Assembly: GCF_004342265.1 (NCBI RefSeq)
Contig: NZ_SMCS01000001.1
Coordinates: forward strand, 913,672-977,671
DNA from: Luteibacter rhizovicinus
Lineage (GTDB): Bacteria > Pseudomonadota > Gammaproteobacteria > Xanthomonadales > Rhodanobacteraceae
Direction of reading: 5' to 3'
DNA: 64,000 bases
The first letter of the stretch is position 1; every line of letters begins with the position of its first letter. The notes below the pieces were generated by a model that made no database searches, was not told the origin of the DNA, and saw nothing but the letters and a program-made list of their open reading frames with translations. Made by a program: the position numbers and the translations under genes. This document shows, piece after piece, positions 17,030-26,139 of the stretch.

Positions 17030-17058
17030 TGAGTGCCTCGGGACACGCCTTTGGTTGA
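17030..17058 (-). promoter_or_regulatory. ECF-type promoter P6 (methyltransferase/radical SAM cassette)
   Basis: Minus-strand TCAACCAAAG (17058-17049), 11 bases, then GGCACTCA (17037-17030), in the 88-base gap between wzz-like and methyltransferase genes. The first base of the -35 and the T-tract differ from the other copies. It would let the tailoring cassette be transcribed separately from the polysaccharide genes. Confidence 0.65.
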
Positions 17059-17094
17059 ATCGGATCGCAAACGATCGGATGGTGAACGGAGGTG

Positions 17095-17895
17095 TCACCG
17101 GCGAGTCCGTCGCATGGCATCCCTTCCCACCGCCGCCAAACCGCCGAGGAACAGTCCGGTGAGGAGGCCGATGCCCCAGATCAGCACGGGATTGGGAAAC
17201 GCTTTCCGCTCCGGCACATAGATCGGCCAGGGCATCGATGTTTCGAAGGTGTAGTTGGGAACGAGCCGGGCGACCAGTTCGCTACGCGCCTGCTGCAAGG
17301 CGCGGATGTCCTCGTTCTTCGATGCGAGCAGCACGCTTGCGAGACCCGTGCCTGTGCCGGCATCGCGCGACAGGCGGTCGCGATCGGCCTGCGCGGTCCG
17401 CAGGTCGGCCTCGATCTCGTCGAGACGCTGGTTCGCCAGCCGGAGCGGCACCTCGCCGATTTGCCGATGAATGGCTTCGAGCCGCGTGACCGTCGCGGTG
17501 ACCAGGTCGGCTGCCTGCCGTGGCGAGTACGCCCGAACGCGCATCTTGATGAGGTTGGCATAAGGCTCGGGATCCAGCTTCATGCTCTTCCGGTACAAAG
17601 AAGCCTCGCGCGACTCGACGGTGAGTCCGATGCTCCTCACCACCTCGTCCTGAAACGCCACGGTCTCCAGGCGTTCGATCACCCGCAGCAACGACTCGAC
17701 CTTTGGGTCCTGTCCGGCAGGTGCCGGCGCGATCTGCCCTATCTGTATCCACGCCGTCGCTTCCCACTGGTCGCGCGCGACGCGTGTATAGGCGAAGGTA
17801 AGCGCCAGAACAACGATCAGCACGGCCACGAACCAACGCCACTGGCGCAGCAGAACCCGCCACATGTCGATCAAGTAGATGTCATCCTGTTCCAT
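17095..17895 (-). CDS. Wzz-type polysaccharide chain-length determinant
   Basis: The 266-residue protein has the Wzz layout. A short cytoplasmic N-terminus (MEQDDIYLIDMWRVLLRQ) leads to a first helix (about 20-40) and a periplasmic helical region (about 42-235), with a closing Pro-rich segment before a second helix (about 236-258) and a basic tail. There is no tyrosine-kinase domain. Such proteins set the length of Wzy-made polymers at the inner membrane. It overlaps the upstream polymerase gene by 14 bases. Confidence 0.85.
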   Translation of the reverse strand: MEQDDIYLIDMWRVLLRQWRWFVAVLIVVLALTFAYTRVARDQWEATAWIQIGQIAPAPAGQDPKVESLLRVIERLETVAFQDEVVRSIGLTVESREASLYRKSMKLDPEPYANLIKMRVRAYSPRQAADLVTATVTRLEAIHRQIGEVPLRLANQRLDEIEADLRTAQADRDRLSRDAGTGTGLASVLLASKNEDIRALQQARSELVARLVPNYTFETSMPWPIYVPERKAFPNPVLIWGIGLLTGLFLGGLAAVGRDAMRRTRR

Positions 17896-19042
17896 GGTTG
17901 CTCACTGCTGAAGTGGAGGAAAAGTCGTGGGAACGGCGATCGGGCAACCACGCCGCGATCACCTGCATGACCAGGCACAGGCCGATGAATCCCGCGTTGG
18001 TCAATGTGTATGCCTGCGGTGCGAACGGCGACATCACGCAGACGTAGGCCACGCGTAGGAAGATCAGCAACGGGAAAAGGGACGCCGCCGGGCGGAGCCG
18101 TCGGGCACTCCACAGCAGCAACGCATACAGCACGCCGATCGCGAGTACGGCACCTGCAGGCCCCATCGCCATCGCAAACGGAAAGAACTCCGTGCCCACG
18201 TTGATGTTCGGCGCATCCAGCGGAATATCCGTTCCCGCGGTGGCCACCGATCCGCTCAGGGGAACCAGCTGGTTGATGAGGAAGTCGGCATTGGCGTAAT
18301 GCTTGGCCACGATGGCGCCGAAGTTGTACGGACCGGCGCTGATGTACAGCAGCAGCCATTTGATGCCCTGCGGCATCGCGCGGTACATGTCGCCGAACGG
18401 CAACGCCACGGTTTCGATCGAACCGGACCGCAGCATGCCGAGGACCGAGAACCCGCCGCCGCCGGCAAGCGCAAGCACACCGATGGTCTTCCACGGCAAG
18501 GGCCGTGCCTCGTCGCGCCTGAAGATAATCACCAGACCCAGCGCCATCAGCGACGCGAAGAGCCGGTTGCGGTCGATTACCAGGATGGGAAAAACGATGC
18601 CCGCGACGATCAGTGCATTGCGCAACCAGCGTTGCCTGGCGCAGAGCAGGCCGATCGACGGTAGCGTCCAGCACATGTCGGAGATGTGCCTGACATGCTC
18701 GCGCCCCCCTTCCATCGTGGCGTACGACGCCGGATTGTCGATCAGCGGAATGGGAAACAGCGTCAGGTCGAGCAGGCAGAACACGATGACGACACCGGCG
18801 AACGCCAGCGCGACGAAGGCATCGCGGGTGCCCGCATAACGGCGCGAACGGAAGGCCGCCAGCGGCGGCAGGCGGACACCCGAGAACGCGTCGACGAACA
18901 GGATGGCGGCGGCGCTGAGGACGAGGATCAGGATGCCGTCCAGATACCCGGTCGGCAGATCGTAGGTAAGCAAGGTGAGCCCGCAGGCGAACAGGATCGG
19001 CAGGCAGAGGTAGACCGAGGGCCATCTCAGCAGCTGTTTCAT
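17882..19042 (-). CDS. Wzy-like polysaccharide polymerase (multi-pass membrane protein)
   Basis: The 386-residue protein has about ten or more hydrophobic segments and one larger hydrophilic loop (about 195-270), the layout of O-antigen/exopolysaccharide polymerases and ligases. Direct sequence motifs are weak, as is usual for the family. The call rests on topology and on its place between a glycosyltransferase, a flippase and wzz. The ATG at 19042 overlaps the preceding stop (ATGA). It would join lipid-linked repeat units on the periplasmic side. A ligase role cannot be excluded. Confidence 0.75.
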   Translation of the reverse strand: MKQLLRWPSVYLCLPILFACGLTLLTYDLPTGYLDGILILVLSAAAILFVDAFSGVRLPPLAAFRSRRYAGTRDAFVALAFAGVVIVFCLLDLTLFPIPLIDNPASYATMEGGREHVRHISDMCWTLPSIGLLCARQRWLRNALIVAGIVFPILVIDRNRLFASLMALGLVIIFRRDEARPLPWKTIGVLALAGGGGFSVLGMLRSGSIETVALPFGDMYRAMPQGIKWLLLYISAGPYNFGAIVAKHYANADFLINQLVPLSGSVATAGTDIPLDAPNINVGTEFFPFAMAMGPAGAVLAIGVLYALLLWSARRLRPAASLFPLLIFLRVAYVCVMSPFAPQAYTLTNAGFIGLCLVMQVIAAWLPDRRSHDFSSTSAVSNHGTG

Positions 19043-19986
19043 GCGCGCTCCACATGGTGATTCGCGGAGGCGAAGCGGAACTTCGATGCGACGACGAGGC
19101 AGGCATAGGCCAGCAGGTGCAGTGCGACGCGCGCGTGCCTCTTCTGCAGGAAGGCGATCTTGGCCCCGATGTAATAGGACTCCGCCCGCAGCAAGCTCCG
19201 GCACGGTTCGTCGAACAGCTCGGTCCGGCGAATTGCGACCTGCCGGGCCTCGGAAAGGTTCGCGATACGTGTCGCCGTGTGCCGGGTCTTGCTCAGGTTG
19301 GTGTCGTGAAGCCGGTACGCGCAGACGCTGACATCGATGAAGCCGAGCGCATCGCGGGCCGCCAGGCGAAGGAACATGTCCCAGTCGTCGATACGCAGAC
19401 CTTCGGTCCACCGGGACACGATTTCCAGCGCACTCTTCCGGAGCAAGGTCACCGGACCGCCGATCGCCCAGCGGGTGATCACGGCGCGCCGTATGCCGTC
19501 GTCGGACCGGTACAGTCGCTTGTCGGCGCCGTGCAGGTCGCGCATGCCGCTGTCATGCAGCTTGTTGCCCTCCCCGTCCACGACGATCGAGTCGCCGATT
19601 ACCGCGCCCTTGCGCGGATTCGCCAGCAGATAGCGGACCTGCGCATCGAGGCCGCCGGGCAACAGATAATCGTCGCTCGAACCGAGCCGGAGCAGTTCGC
19701 CACGCGATCGGGCGACCAGTTCGTTCAGGGTCGCGGCGATGCCCTTGTTCTCGCACCGCACATATTCGATCGGCAGGTCGCCGGCATGCAGGGACACCCA
19801 CTCGGCGATGCGTTCGCCCGTGCCGTCGGTCGAGCCGTCGTCGATGATGATGAGCTCCTTGGCCGGATAGGGATCTTCCAGCACGCTGTCGAGGAAACGC
19901 TCGACGAAGCGCTCGTGATTGAACGCGGGAACCAGTACGGACACCAGTGGCATCGCCACCGCGTTCTTCGTCGGATAGGCGGGCAT
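19039..19986 (-). CDS. Glycosyltransferase family 2 (GT-A fold)
   Basis: The 315-residue GT2 enzyme shows the nucleotide-sugar binding start VSVLVPAFNHERFVERFLDSV (about 15-35), the IIIDDGSTDGT motif, SSDDYLLPGG carrying the D-x-D-like metal site, and a W-x2-E/D-type catalytic region IDDWDMFLRLA. It probably adds one sugar of the repeat unit at the cytoplasmic face. It overlaps the polymerase gene by 4 bases and follows the flippase gene by 2. An alternative start is the Met at residue 12. Confidence 0.92.
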   Translation of the reverse strand: MPAYPTKNAVAMPLVSVLVPAFNHERFVERFLDSVLEDPYPAKELIIIDDGSTDGTGERIAEWVSLHAGDLPIEYVRCENKGIAATLNELVARSRGELLRLGSSDDYLLPGGLDAQVRYLLANPRKGAVIGDSIVVDGEGNKLHDSGMRDLHGADKRLYRSDDGIRRAVITRWAIGGPVTLLRKSALEIVSRWTEGLRIDDWDMFLRLAARDALGFIDVSVCAYRLHDTNLSKTRHTATRIANLSEARQVAIRRTELFDEPCRSLLRAESYYIGAKIAFLQKRHARVALHLLAYACLVVASKFRFASANHHVERA

Positions 19987-19988
19987 CG

Positions 19989-21239
19989 TCAGAGTTCTCC
20001 CAGGTAGCGGCGAACGACCAGGACGTTGAAGACGAAATAGGCCACGTAGTTGATCGCGAACGCGTACATCGCGCCGATCAGCCCGATGTGCGCCGTGAGC
20101 ACGTAGACCAGTACGAGATAGCTGGCGGCGAAGACGCATTCGGAGATCACGAACAAGCGCGTCATGGCTTTCGCCAGCATCACGTAGGACAGGATGAACG
20201 AGGCGATCTTCACGACGTCGCCGACGAGCTGCGGCCCGTACAGTGCGTTGGCCGAAGCGAAGTCCGCACTGAACAGCACCTCGGTCACCCATCCCCTCAG
20301 CGCGTAGACCGCCGCCGCGAGCACGACGACCACGGGAAGGATGTAGCGGTACGCGTTGCGCAGCTCGAAAACCAGTGACGTGCGCGCCTTGGTCGATGCC
20401 AGCTTGGGCAGGTAGTAAATGTTGATTGCGGTCGTGAGAAACAGCAGGTAGGCATCCGAGACGCGGCTCACCGCCTGCCAGTAACCCACTTGCTCCCAGC
20501 CGAACTGTTGCGCGAGGTGGTCGCGCACCGCGATGTTGACCAGCGGCGGCAGCAGCGCGGAACTGAGCGTCATCACGGAGAACGTAGCCAGCCGTACGAC
20601 CATCTCGCGATCGAAACGCAGCCGCAGCATGCCGCGCTGAAAGTACGGGCTTCGCCACCACGCCGGCAACCCGACGACGAGCCACAACACCTGGCCCAGC
20701 ACGAGCGCCAGCAAGGCACCGTAAAGATGCAGCCAGCGCGACAACCAGATCGCCAGCGCGATGCCGAACGCCGAGCCGAGCACCTGGATGAACGCGAGGC
20801 GGCGCACGTCCATGAAGCCGTTGATCACGGCGATGATGTAATTGAGCAGCGCAATCCCGAGCTGGGCCACCGCGAGTATGCGGATCAGGTTCTCGTAGCG
20901 GGGATCGTCGAGTAGCCACAATGCGAGGCGGTGACTGAACAGCAACGCGGCGCAGCCCATCAGGCAGGTAGCGCAGAGCGAATACCAGAGCGCTGCCGCG
21001 AGGAAGCGCGACAGCCGCGCGGGATCGTCGCGGAACTCGGCCACGTATTTCACGATGGCGGCACTGATGCCGCCGCCGGCCAGCACGGCCAGCAACGACA
21101 TCAGGCCCATGAACTGGCCCAGCTTGCCGACGCCTTCGGGACCGGCGAACCAGGCAACCAGCTTGATGACGACCAGGCCCGCGACCAGTCGCGCACCGGT
21201 GCCGAGGGCCGAATAGAAGCTGGCGCGGACGATATTCAT
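19989..21239 (-). CDS. Wzx-type flippase (MOP superfamily)
   Basis: The 416-residue protein has about twelve membrane helices and the MOP/PST signature near the start ([19 protein letters not shown], then [12 protein letters not shown]). Proteins of this kind flip undecaprenyl-linked repeat units across the inner membrane. The ATG at 21239 overlaps the stop of the aminotransferase gene (ATGA). With Wzy and Wzz it completes a Wzx/Wzy-dependent export set. Confidence 0.9.
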   Translation of the reverse strand: MNIVRASFYSALGTGARLVAGLVVIKLVAWFAGPEGVGKLGQFMGLMSLLAVLAGGGISAAIVKYVAEFRDDPARLSRFLAAALWYSLCATCLMGCAALLFSHRLALWLLDDPRYENLIRILAVAQLGIALLNYIIAVINGFMDVRRLAFIQVLGSAFGIALAIWLSRWLHLYGALLALVLGQVLWLVVGLPAWWRSPYFQRGMLRLRFDREMVVRLATFSVMTLSSALLPPLVNIAVRDHLAQQFGWEQVGYWQAVSRVSDAYLLFLTTAINIYYLPKLASTKARTSLVFELRNAYRYILPVVVVLAAAVYALRGWVTEVLFSADFASANALYGPQLVGDVVKIASFILSYVMLAKAMTRLFVISECVFAASYLVLVYVLTAHIGLIGAMYAFAINYVAYFVFNVLVVRRYLGEL

Positions 21240-22348
21240 GCGGCACCGTCGAACGTCAGGCAGGCCGCGATCACCCGGTCGACCGAAGCGGCATCGAGTG
21301 TCGGACCCATCGGCAGGCTCAGTACGTCGCCGTGCAGACGCTCCGTTACCGGCAAGCGAACGTGTCCCAGTCCGGCATAAATCGGCTGCTTGTGCGGGGG
21401 GATGGGATAGTGGATCTGGGTCTGGACGCCGTTGGCGTGCAGATGCCGCTGCAACGCGTCGCGGAACGGACTGCGCACGACGAATAGGTGCCAGACGTGC
21501 CGCTCTTCGCTCGCCACCTCGGGCAACACGATATAGGGATGGCGGATGCCGTCCCGATAGCGGGCCGCGACATGGCGGCGCCAGACCGTATCGCGATCGA
21601 GGTACGCCAGCTTCACCCGAAGCAATGCGGCCTGCATCTCGTCGAGCCGCGAGTTGAGACCCGGATGCGGGTGGCGATACTTCTCGGACGATCCGTAGTT
21701 GCGCAGGGCCGCGACGCGCTCCGCCAGTTGCGGGTCGTCGGTAACGATCGCTCCGCCATCTCCCAGTGCACCCAGGTTCTTGGTGGGAAAAAAACTGAAT
21801 GCCGCGGCGTGGCCGAACGCACCTGCTTTGCGACCGCCCTCCGACGCGCCGTGTGCCTGGGCCGCGTCTTCGATCAGCAGCAGCCCATGGCGGCGGGCAA
21901 GCACGTCCAGTGCGCGCATATCCGCCAGTTGGCCATACAGATGCACGGCCATGATCGCGCGCGTGCGCGGTCCGATGGCCGCTTCGACACGTGCCGGATC
22001 GAGATTGAAGGTAGTTGCGTCCGGTTCGACGGGCACCGGCACCAGCCTGTTCTCGCTGATGGCGAGGAAACTGGCGATAAAGGTATTGCCCGGGACGATG
22101 ACTTCGTCGCCGTCGGTCAGCGCACCGAGCTGCTTGTAGCCGCGCAGGATCAGGGACAAGGCATCGAGGCCGTTGCCGACACCGATCGCGTGGCCGACAC
22201 CGCAGTAAGCGGCGAATTCCCGCTCGAACGCCGCCAGCTCGTCGCCGAGCACGTACCACCCCGAGTCGATCACCCGTGCCGCCGCCGCTTTCAACTCATC
22301 GGCGTAGCGCGCGTTGACCGCGCCCAGGGGGAGGAACGGAACGTCCAT
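21236..22348 (-). CDS. DegT/DnrJ/EryC1 sugar aminotransferase (FdtB/QdtB-like)
   Basis: This is a 370-residue PLP-dependent nucleotide-sugar aminotransferase. K190 in [14 protein letters not shown] is the Schiff-base lysine, D161 (IEDAAQAHG) should hold the PLP nitrogen, and [16 protein letters not shown] is the family segment. With the FdtA-like ketoisomerase it is expected to aminate C3 of a dTDP-3-keto-6-deoxyhexose. I chose the ATG at 22348, which overlaps the upstream stop as TGATG; an ATG at 22360 would add 4 residues. Fuc3N versus Qui3N cannot be decided here. Confidence 0.88.
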   Translation of the reverse strand: MDVPFLPLGAVNARYADELKAAAARVIDSGWYVLGDELAAFEREFAAYCGVGHAIGVGNGLDALSLILRGYKQLGALTDGDEVIVPGNTFIASFLAISENRLVPVPVEPDATTFNLDPARVEAAIGPRTRAIMAVHLYGQLADMRALDVLARRHGLLLIEDAAQAHGASEGGRKAGAFGHAAAFSFFPTKNLGALGDGGAIVTDDPQLAERVAALRNYGSSEKYRHPHPGLNSRLDEMQAALLRVKLAYLDRDTVWRRHVAARYRDGIRHPYIVLPEVASEERHVWHLFVVRSPFRDALQRHLHANGVQTQIHYPIPPHKQPIYAGLGHVRLPVTERLHGDVLSLPMGPTLDAASVDRVIAACLTFDGAA

Positions 22349-23280
22349 CAGAGCGTCCATTCGTAGAAGTCGTGCACAACCGCTCGTGCGCCGAAGGATT
22401 CCTTCTGCGCAATCAGGCCGCCATTGAGTACCGCCCCACCCTGCTCCGTCGATACGCCGAAGGTGAAATGGGCGCGGTCCGCGTAGACACCGCCGATCAG
22501 TTCGCCCAGGAGAAGACTGAGCGCGCCCAGTCGCAACCCTTCCTCCGACGCTGCCATGTATTGCGTATGCACCACCCGGCCGAAGTCATAAACGACGACG
22601 CCAGCCAGCAAGACATCGTCGCGACGGGCTTCGTGCAACACGATGTGATGCGGGAACCGGGAATGCAGAAGAATCAGTTCGTCCGCGCTGTGCGTCGGGC
22701 CGACCTCATGCTTGCGCAATGTGTCCGTCAGCACGGCATGGAACCCCGCGAGATCGTCGCTCACGCGCATCTGGATGCCCGCTTTCCGCGCCTTGCCTAT
22801 GGAGTGCTTCCGCCCCTGCGAGAAGTGGAATGTTTCCCGCAGCGAGATGGCCGAAGACACGTCGCGCCGCATCAGCCGGGCGCCCAGTCGATGCAGGACG
22901 TAGAGATCTTCCTCCGCGTGATAGGCGTGGTACACGTGCGGTACGGCTTTGTAGACGATGCGCTTCACGCCCTGCGACCGGTAATGGCCGCCCACTTGCC
23001 CGAAGACATCGAGCGTGGTTTCGGTACGCATCGCCGGACTCACGATCAGGCCGGCATAAGTGAGGCCACCGTGACTCACGATGCCATCGTCATGGAGGCT
23101 GGCCGGCAGCACCGCCACGACTTCGCCGTGCCGCTCGACGATAAGCGAGCGGTCGACGAAACGGTGTGCGTGGTAATCCATGTAACCGCGCCGATGCAGC
23201 AGATTGCCGTTACGCGAACGAGCCACCAGATCGTCCCACGCTTCCGCGTCGGCCGGCACATAAGGCCTAACCGTGAACAT
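22348..23280 (-). CDS. GNAT/FemAB-like acyltransferase
   Basis: This 310-residue protein has the two-lobed GNAT layout of FemAB-related acyltransferases: an N-terminal lobe ([26 protein letters not shown]) and a C-terminal lobe ([22 protein letters not shown], then GVSTEQGG). Relatives occur in O-antigen and exopolysaccharide loci and may transfer an amino acid or acyl group to the amino sugar. The ATG at 23280 overlaps the upstream gene by 14 bases and the stop couples to the aminotransferase start. Confidence 0.75.
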   Translation of the reverse strand: MFTVRPYVPADAEAWDDLVARSRNGNLLHRRGYMDYHAHRFVDRSLIVERHGEVVAVLPASLHDDGIVSHGGLTYAGLIVSPAMRTETTLDVFGQVGGHYRSQGVKRIVYKAVPHVYHAYHAEEDLYVLHRLGARLMRRDVSSAISLRETFHFSQGRKHSIGKARKAGIQMRVSDDLAGFHAVLTDTLRKHEVGPTHSADELILLHSRFPHHIVLHEARRDDVLLAGVVVYDFGRVVHTQYMAASEEGLRLGALSLLLGELIGGVYADRAHFTFGVSTEQGGAVLNGGLIAQKESFGARAVVHDFYEWTL

Positions 23281-24223
23281 GATGGATGCCTCCGTTCGGG
23301 CTGACATCGCGCGCTTCGGCCACGCCGAAGCCGTCCACGCCCATGTCGTTGCCGTTGTAGAACATCAGCAGCGTGTCGCGTTGACGGATCAGTGCGGGAT
23401 AGCAGATGACGCGCGAATCCCAGCCGTCGGCGGAAAGCGCCAGACCCAGCGTTTCGTCGCGGCGGTCCCAGTGGATGCCATCGTCGCTATAGGCCACGCC
23501 GGGGAAATATTCGCCATTCCGGTTGCCGCGCGTGAAGTACATGACGTACCGGCCGCCGATCCGGTACACGCGCGGCCGGCCGATCCGGTACTCATCGTCC
23601 CGCGGCATCAGACAGACGTGGTCCTCGCGCGGCAAGCGGGCAAGATCGTCCGTCTCCAGGTAACGGATGTGGTATCGGGGAAAGGGGTGCCCGGCGATGG
23701 ACTCCCAGTCGTTGCCCACCGCGTACCACAGGCGCCAGCGTCCGTTCTCGTGGATCGCCGAATGCACCGCGCCGATCGTGCCGCGGCCGGGCGCACGATC
23801 GAGGATGGGGGTTTCCTGTACACGCCGGAAGCGATGGCCCCCGTCGTTGGAAATCGCCAGACCCGTGAAGGCAAGGAACTTGGCTTTGGCAACCCACTGG
23901 AAACCGACGTAGAACAGATGCAGACCATCGGCCGTGTCGACGACATCGCCCAGGATCACGCCGTTGTCGTCGAAACAGCCGTCGCGACCGATGTCGAGCG
24001 CCGGCTCGGCACTGACGTTCACGACGATCGTGGGATCTTCCGCAAATACGTCTACATAACCGATCCGGCTGACACCGTCCGCGTCGCGGAATCCGGCGTA
24101 GACGCGGATCAGGTCGTCGTCGAGTCGATACGGCGTCGGCGTGAGCGCCGAATGCCGCATCCATCCGCCCACGCCCTGGCGCGCGGTGTCGAACACCAGG
24201 CCTTTCTTGGTCCACTCGACCAT
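23267..24223 (-). CDS. Five-bladed beta-propeller protein, GH43/GH32-like
   Basis: The 318-residue protein has repeated propeller-blade patterns (LIRVYAGFRDADGVSRIGYV, DGLHLFYVGFQ, GRWRLWYAVGN, GRYVMYFTRGN, DTLLMFYNGND) resembling glycoside hydrolase families 32/43/68. There is no signal peptide, so it should be cytoplasmic. Such proteins recur in dTDP-amino-sugar clusters next to FemAB-like acyltransferases, where their role is unproven; they might be transferases or phosphorylases. The start ATG at 24223 is 7 bases after the acetyltransferase stop. Confidence 0.7.
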   Translation of the reverse strand: MVEWTKKGLVFDTARQGVGGWMRHSALTPTPYRLDDDLIRVYAGFRDADGVSRIGYVDVFAEDPTIVVNVSAEPALDIGRDGCFDDNGVILGDVVDTADGLHLFYVGFQWVAKAKFLAFTGLAISNDGGHRFRRVQETPILDRAPGRGTIGAVHSAIHENGRWRLWYAVGNDWESIAGHPFPRYHIRYLETDDLARLPREDHVCLMPRDDEYRIGRPRVYRIGGRYVMYFTRGNRNGEYFPGVAYSDDGIHWDRRDETLGLALSADGWDSRVICYPALIRQRDTLLMFYNGNDMGVDGFGVAEARDVSPNGGIHHVHG

Positions 24224-24230
24224 GGGCGCC

Positions 24231-24896
24231 TCAGAGCTTCACGTCGAAGCTTGATTTACCGGGCACCGCACGCGCCGGCGAACCGATGTAGATCCGGCCC
24301 GGTTCCGTATCGCGCGTCACCAGCGATCCCGCGCCGATGAGATTGTCGGCGGCGACCTTGACGTGATCGTTGAAGGTGCTGTTCACGCCGATGAAGCTGC
24401 TTTCGCCGATGTCGCAGTAACCCGAGATCACGGCGTGCGAAGAGACGAAGACGTGGTCGCGCACGACGGTGCGATGCCCCACGTGGTTGCCGCTCCAGAG
24501 GATGCAGTTCGCACCGATACGGACGAAGGGCTGGATGACGTTGCCCTCGAAGATAAAGGTGTTCTCGCCGATTTCAGCCCCGCGCCAGACGAACGCCCGC
24601 GAGCTGACATACGTGGCGAAGCGGTAACCGCGCCGTTTCGCATCGAGGTAAAGACGCGTGCGCAGGCGATTGAGCTGGCTGGCCGGAATGGCGACGAATA
24701 CGTCGACGTCGCCGGGTGGGTATTCGGCCTCGAGCGTCTCGTAGGCGACGACGGGTCGACCGGCGAGTACCGGCTGCACGATGTAATCGCGTTCGACGCT
24801 GAAGGCGACGACGTCGAGATCGCTGTCGTGCTCGAAGTATTCGCAGGCGATCATGGCGAACTCCCCCGCGCCTATCAGGACTAGCGGGCGTGCCAT
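24231..24896 (-). CDS. Left-handed beta-helix sugar acetyltransferase (PglD/NeuD-like)
   Basis: The 221-residue protein has an N-terminal Rossmann-like domain (RPLVLIGAGEFAMIACEYFE) and a C-terminal hexapeptide-repeat beta helix (IGENTFIFEGNVIQPFVRIG, then IGESSFIGVNSTF). It contains the catalytic-type His in WSGNHVGHRTVV and ends with the AARAVPGK-like segment SPARAVPGK. It probably N-acetylates the 3-amino sugar from acetyl-CoA. It overlaps the ketoisomerase gene by 16 bases. Confidence 0.88.
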   Translation of the reverse strand: MARPLVLIGAGEFAMIACEYFEHDSDLDVVAFSVERDYIVQPVLAGRPVVAYETLEAEYPPGDVDVFVAIPASQLNRLRTRLYLDAKRRGYRFATYVSSRAFVWRGAEIGENTFIFEGNVIQPFVRIGANCILWSGNHVGHRTVVRDHVFVSSHAVISGYCDIGESSFIGVNSTFNDHVKVAADNLIGAGSLVTRDTEPGRIYIGSPARAVPGKSSFDVKL

Positions 24897-25318
24897 GCCA
24901 CACCGCCCTCCGCGTACGCGACGCCGTTGACCTCGCGCAGGAACTCGTCGTAGTCGGTGATGTAGTCGGTCGCGTCGTAGTACTGGTCGGCGAGCACCAT
25001 CAGCACGCAGTCGTCGCTGAAGTCGTACAGTTCGCGCCAGACCATGCTGCCGAGCAGGAGTCCTTGCGAGGGATCGTCGAGTACGACCTCTACCGGTCCG
25101 GTGCCGTCGTCGAGCAGGAAAGTGACGGAACCGCGCACGGTGACCGCCAGCTGGTTGAGATGGCGATGCGCGTGGCGTCCGCGATGCACGCCCTCTTTCG
25201 TGGCGAACAGGTAATACACCCGGCGGATCTCGAACGGAACATTCCGCTCCTCTTCCAGGGCAACGAGCATGCCGCGGTGATCGCCGTGCGGCTGCAACGG
25301 TATGCGTTCGATTTCCAT
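24881..25318 (-). CDS. dTDP-6-deoxyhexulose 3,4-ketoisomerase (FdtA/QdtA, WxcM-like)
   Basis: This 145-residue single-domain cupin has RGRHAHRHLNQLAVTVRGSV, the conserved His-rich motif of FdtA/QdtA. It would convert dTDP-4-keto-6-deoxyglucose to the 3-keto isomer, the step before C3 amination. It is the first gene of the polysaccharide operon, with ECF-type promoter P3 ending 41 bases upstream. The dTDP-glucose synthesis genes (rmlA, rmlB) are not in the window and must be elsewhere. Confidence 0.9.
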   Translation of the reverse strand: MEIERIPLQPHGDHRGMLVALEEERNVPFEIRRVYYLFATKEGVHRGRHAHRHLNQLAVTVRGSVTFLLDDGTGPVEVVLDDPSQGLLLGSMVWRELYDFSDDCVLMVLADQYYDATDYITDYDEFLREVNGVAYAEGGVAWHAR

Positions 25319-25358
25319 GCTCGGGACCAGGCAGGTGATTGAGGGCGTCTCACGAGGT

Positions 25359-25387
25359 TGAGTGCCACTGGTCCTGCAAAAGGTTGC
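25359..25387 (-). promoter_or_regulatory. ECF-type promoter P3 (sugar/polysaccharide operon)
   Basis: Minus-strand GCAACCTTTT (25387-25378), 11 bases, then GGCACTCA (25366-25359). It is identical in both boxes and spacing to P1, which fires in the opposite direction. The -10 lies 41 bases before the ketoisomerase start. Confidence 0.8.
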
Positions 25388-25423
25388 GTGGTTGCACCGG
25401 AGTCAATCGATGCAACCTTTTGC
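25376..25423. repeat. Perfect 12-bp inverted repeat joining P3 and P1
   Basis: GCAAAAGGTTGC at 25376-25387 and GCAACCTTTTGC at 25412-25423 are exact reverse complements separated by 24 bases. They are the -35 regions of two back-to-back promoters. A stem-loop is formally possible but would lie upstream of both predicted start sites. Confidence 0.8.
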
Positions 25424-25440
25424 CGCCAGTCCGGCACTCA
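25412..25440 (+). promoter_or_regulatory. ECF-type promoter P1 (cytochrome operon)
   Basis: GCAACCTTTT (25412-25421), 11 bases, then GGCACTCA (25433-25440), 79 bases before the cytochrome b561 start. Its boxes match P3 exactly and resemble P2 before the sigma gene. Confidence 0.8.
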
Positions 25441-25519
25441 ATGCGCATTGGGTCGCTTCACCGTCGCAGGACCTGCGTCGGGCGGGCACGGGGATTGGCA
25501 GCGCGCAAGGGCAATCGGT

Positions 25520-26086
25520 ATGACGCTGGAGAAAACGACTTCGCCGGAAGACGCTACAGCGAGGCATCCGCGCCGGCTGGTGGCGTTGCACTGGCTTACC
25601 GTCCTCGCCGTGGTCGCGGCGGCCACGTTCATCCTGACCCGCGACGAGGTCTCCGGTCGCGCGCTGCGCACGTGGCTGCTCGAAGGCCATCGCCACGCGG
25701 GCCTGATCGTACTGATCCTGTTCGTTGTCCGCGTCGCGGTGCGTTTTCGTCTCGGCAAGCTCCCCCACGATGGCAGTACGTCACGGCTCATCCGCGTGCT
25801 CGCTGCCTCGACTCACGTGGCCTTGTACGCGCTGCTTCTCGGCATGCCCCTGCTCGGCTGGGCGCTGAGCGGTGCGCAGGGCAACACGGTCCATTTCTTC
25901 GGCATCGCGCTGCCGGCGCTGGTGGGCGAGGACGAAGATCTCGCCGACAGGTTGCAGGCCTGGCACCTGGATGCCGCCTGGGTGCTGCTCGGTCTGGTCT
26001 GCCTGCATATCGCGGCCGCGCTCTGGCATCACTTCGTCCTGCGCGACGGCGTGCTCCGCAGGATGTTGCCGGGACCTCGCCCATGA
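25520..26086 (+). CDS. Cytochrome b561-family membrane protein
   Basis: The 188-residue protein has four membrane helices and histidines placed to bind two b haems: H24 (LHW), H57/H59 (GHRH), H99 (STHVALY), H149 and H163 (CLHIAA). Bacterial b561 proteins pass electrons between quinols and periplasmic partners or superoxide. I chose the ATG at 25520 with AAGGG upstream; the open frame begins earlier but would cross promoter P1. It is the first gene of an operon with two c-type cytochromes, so a quinone-to-periplasm electron link is plausible. Confidence 0.9.
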   Translation: MTLEKTTSPEDATARHPRRLVALHWLTVLAVVAAATFILTRDEVSGRALRTWLLEGHRHAGLIVLILFVVRVAVRFRLGKLPHDGSTSRLIRVLAASTHVALYALLLGMPLLGWALSGAQGNTVHFFGIALPALVGEDEDLADRLQAWHLDAAWVLLGLVCLHIAAALWHHFVLRDGVLRRMLPGPRP

Positions 26087-26139
26087 AAGGTGCGCCTTCT
26101 TCATCCATCGCCGCGCCCCATCTATCACAAGGAGTTTTC

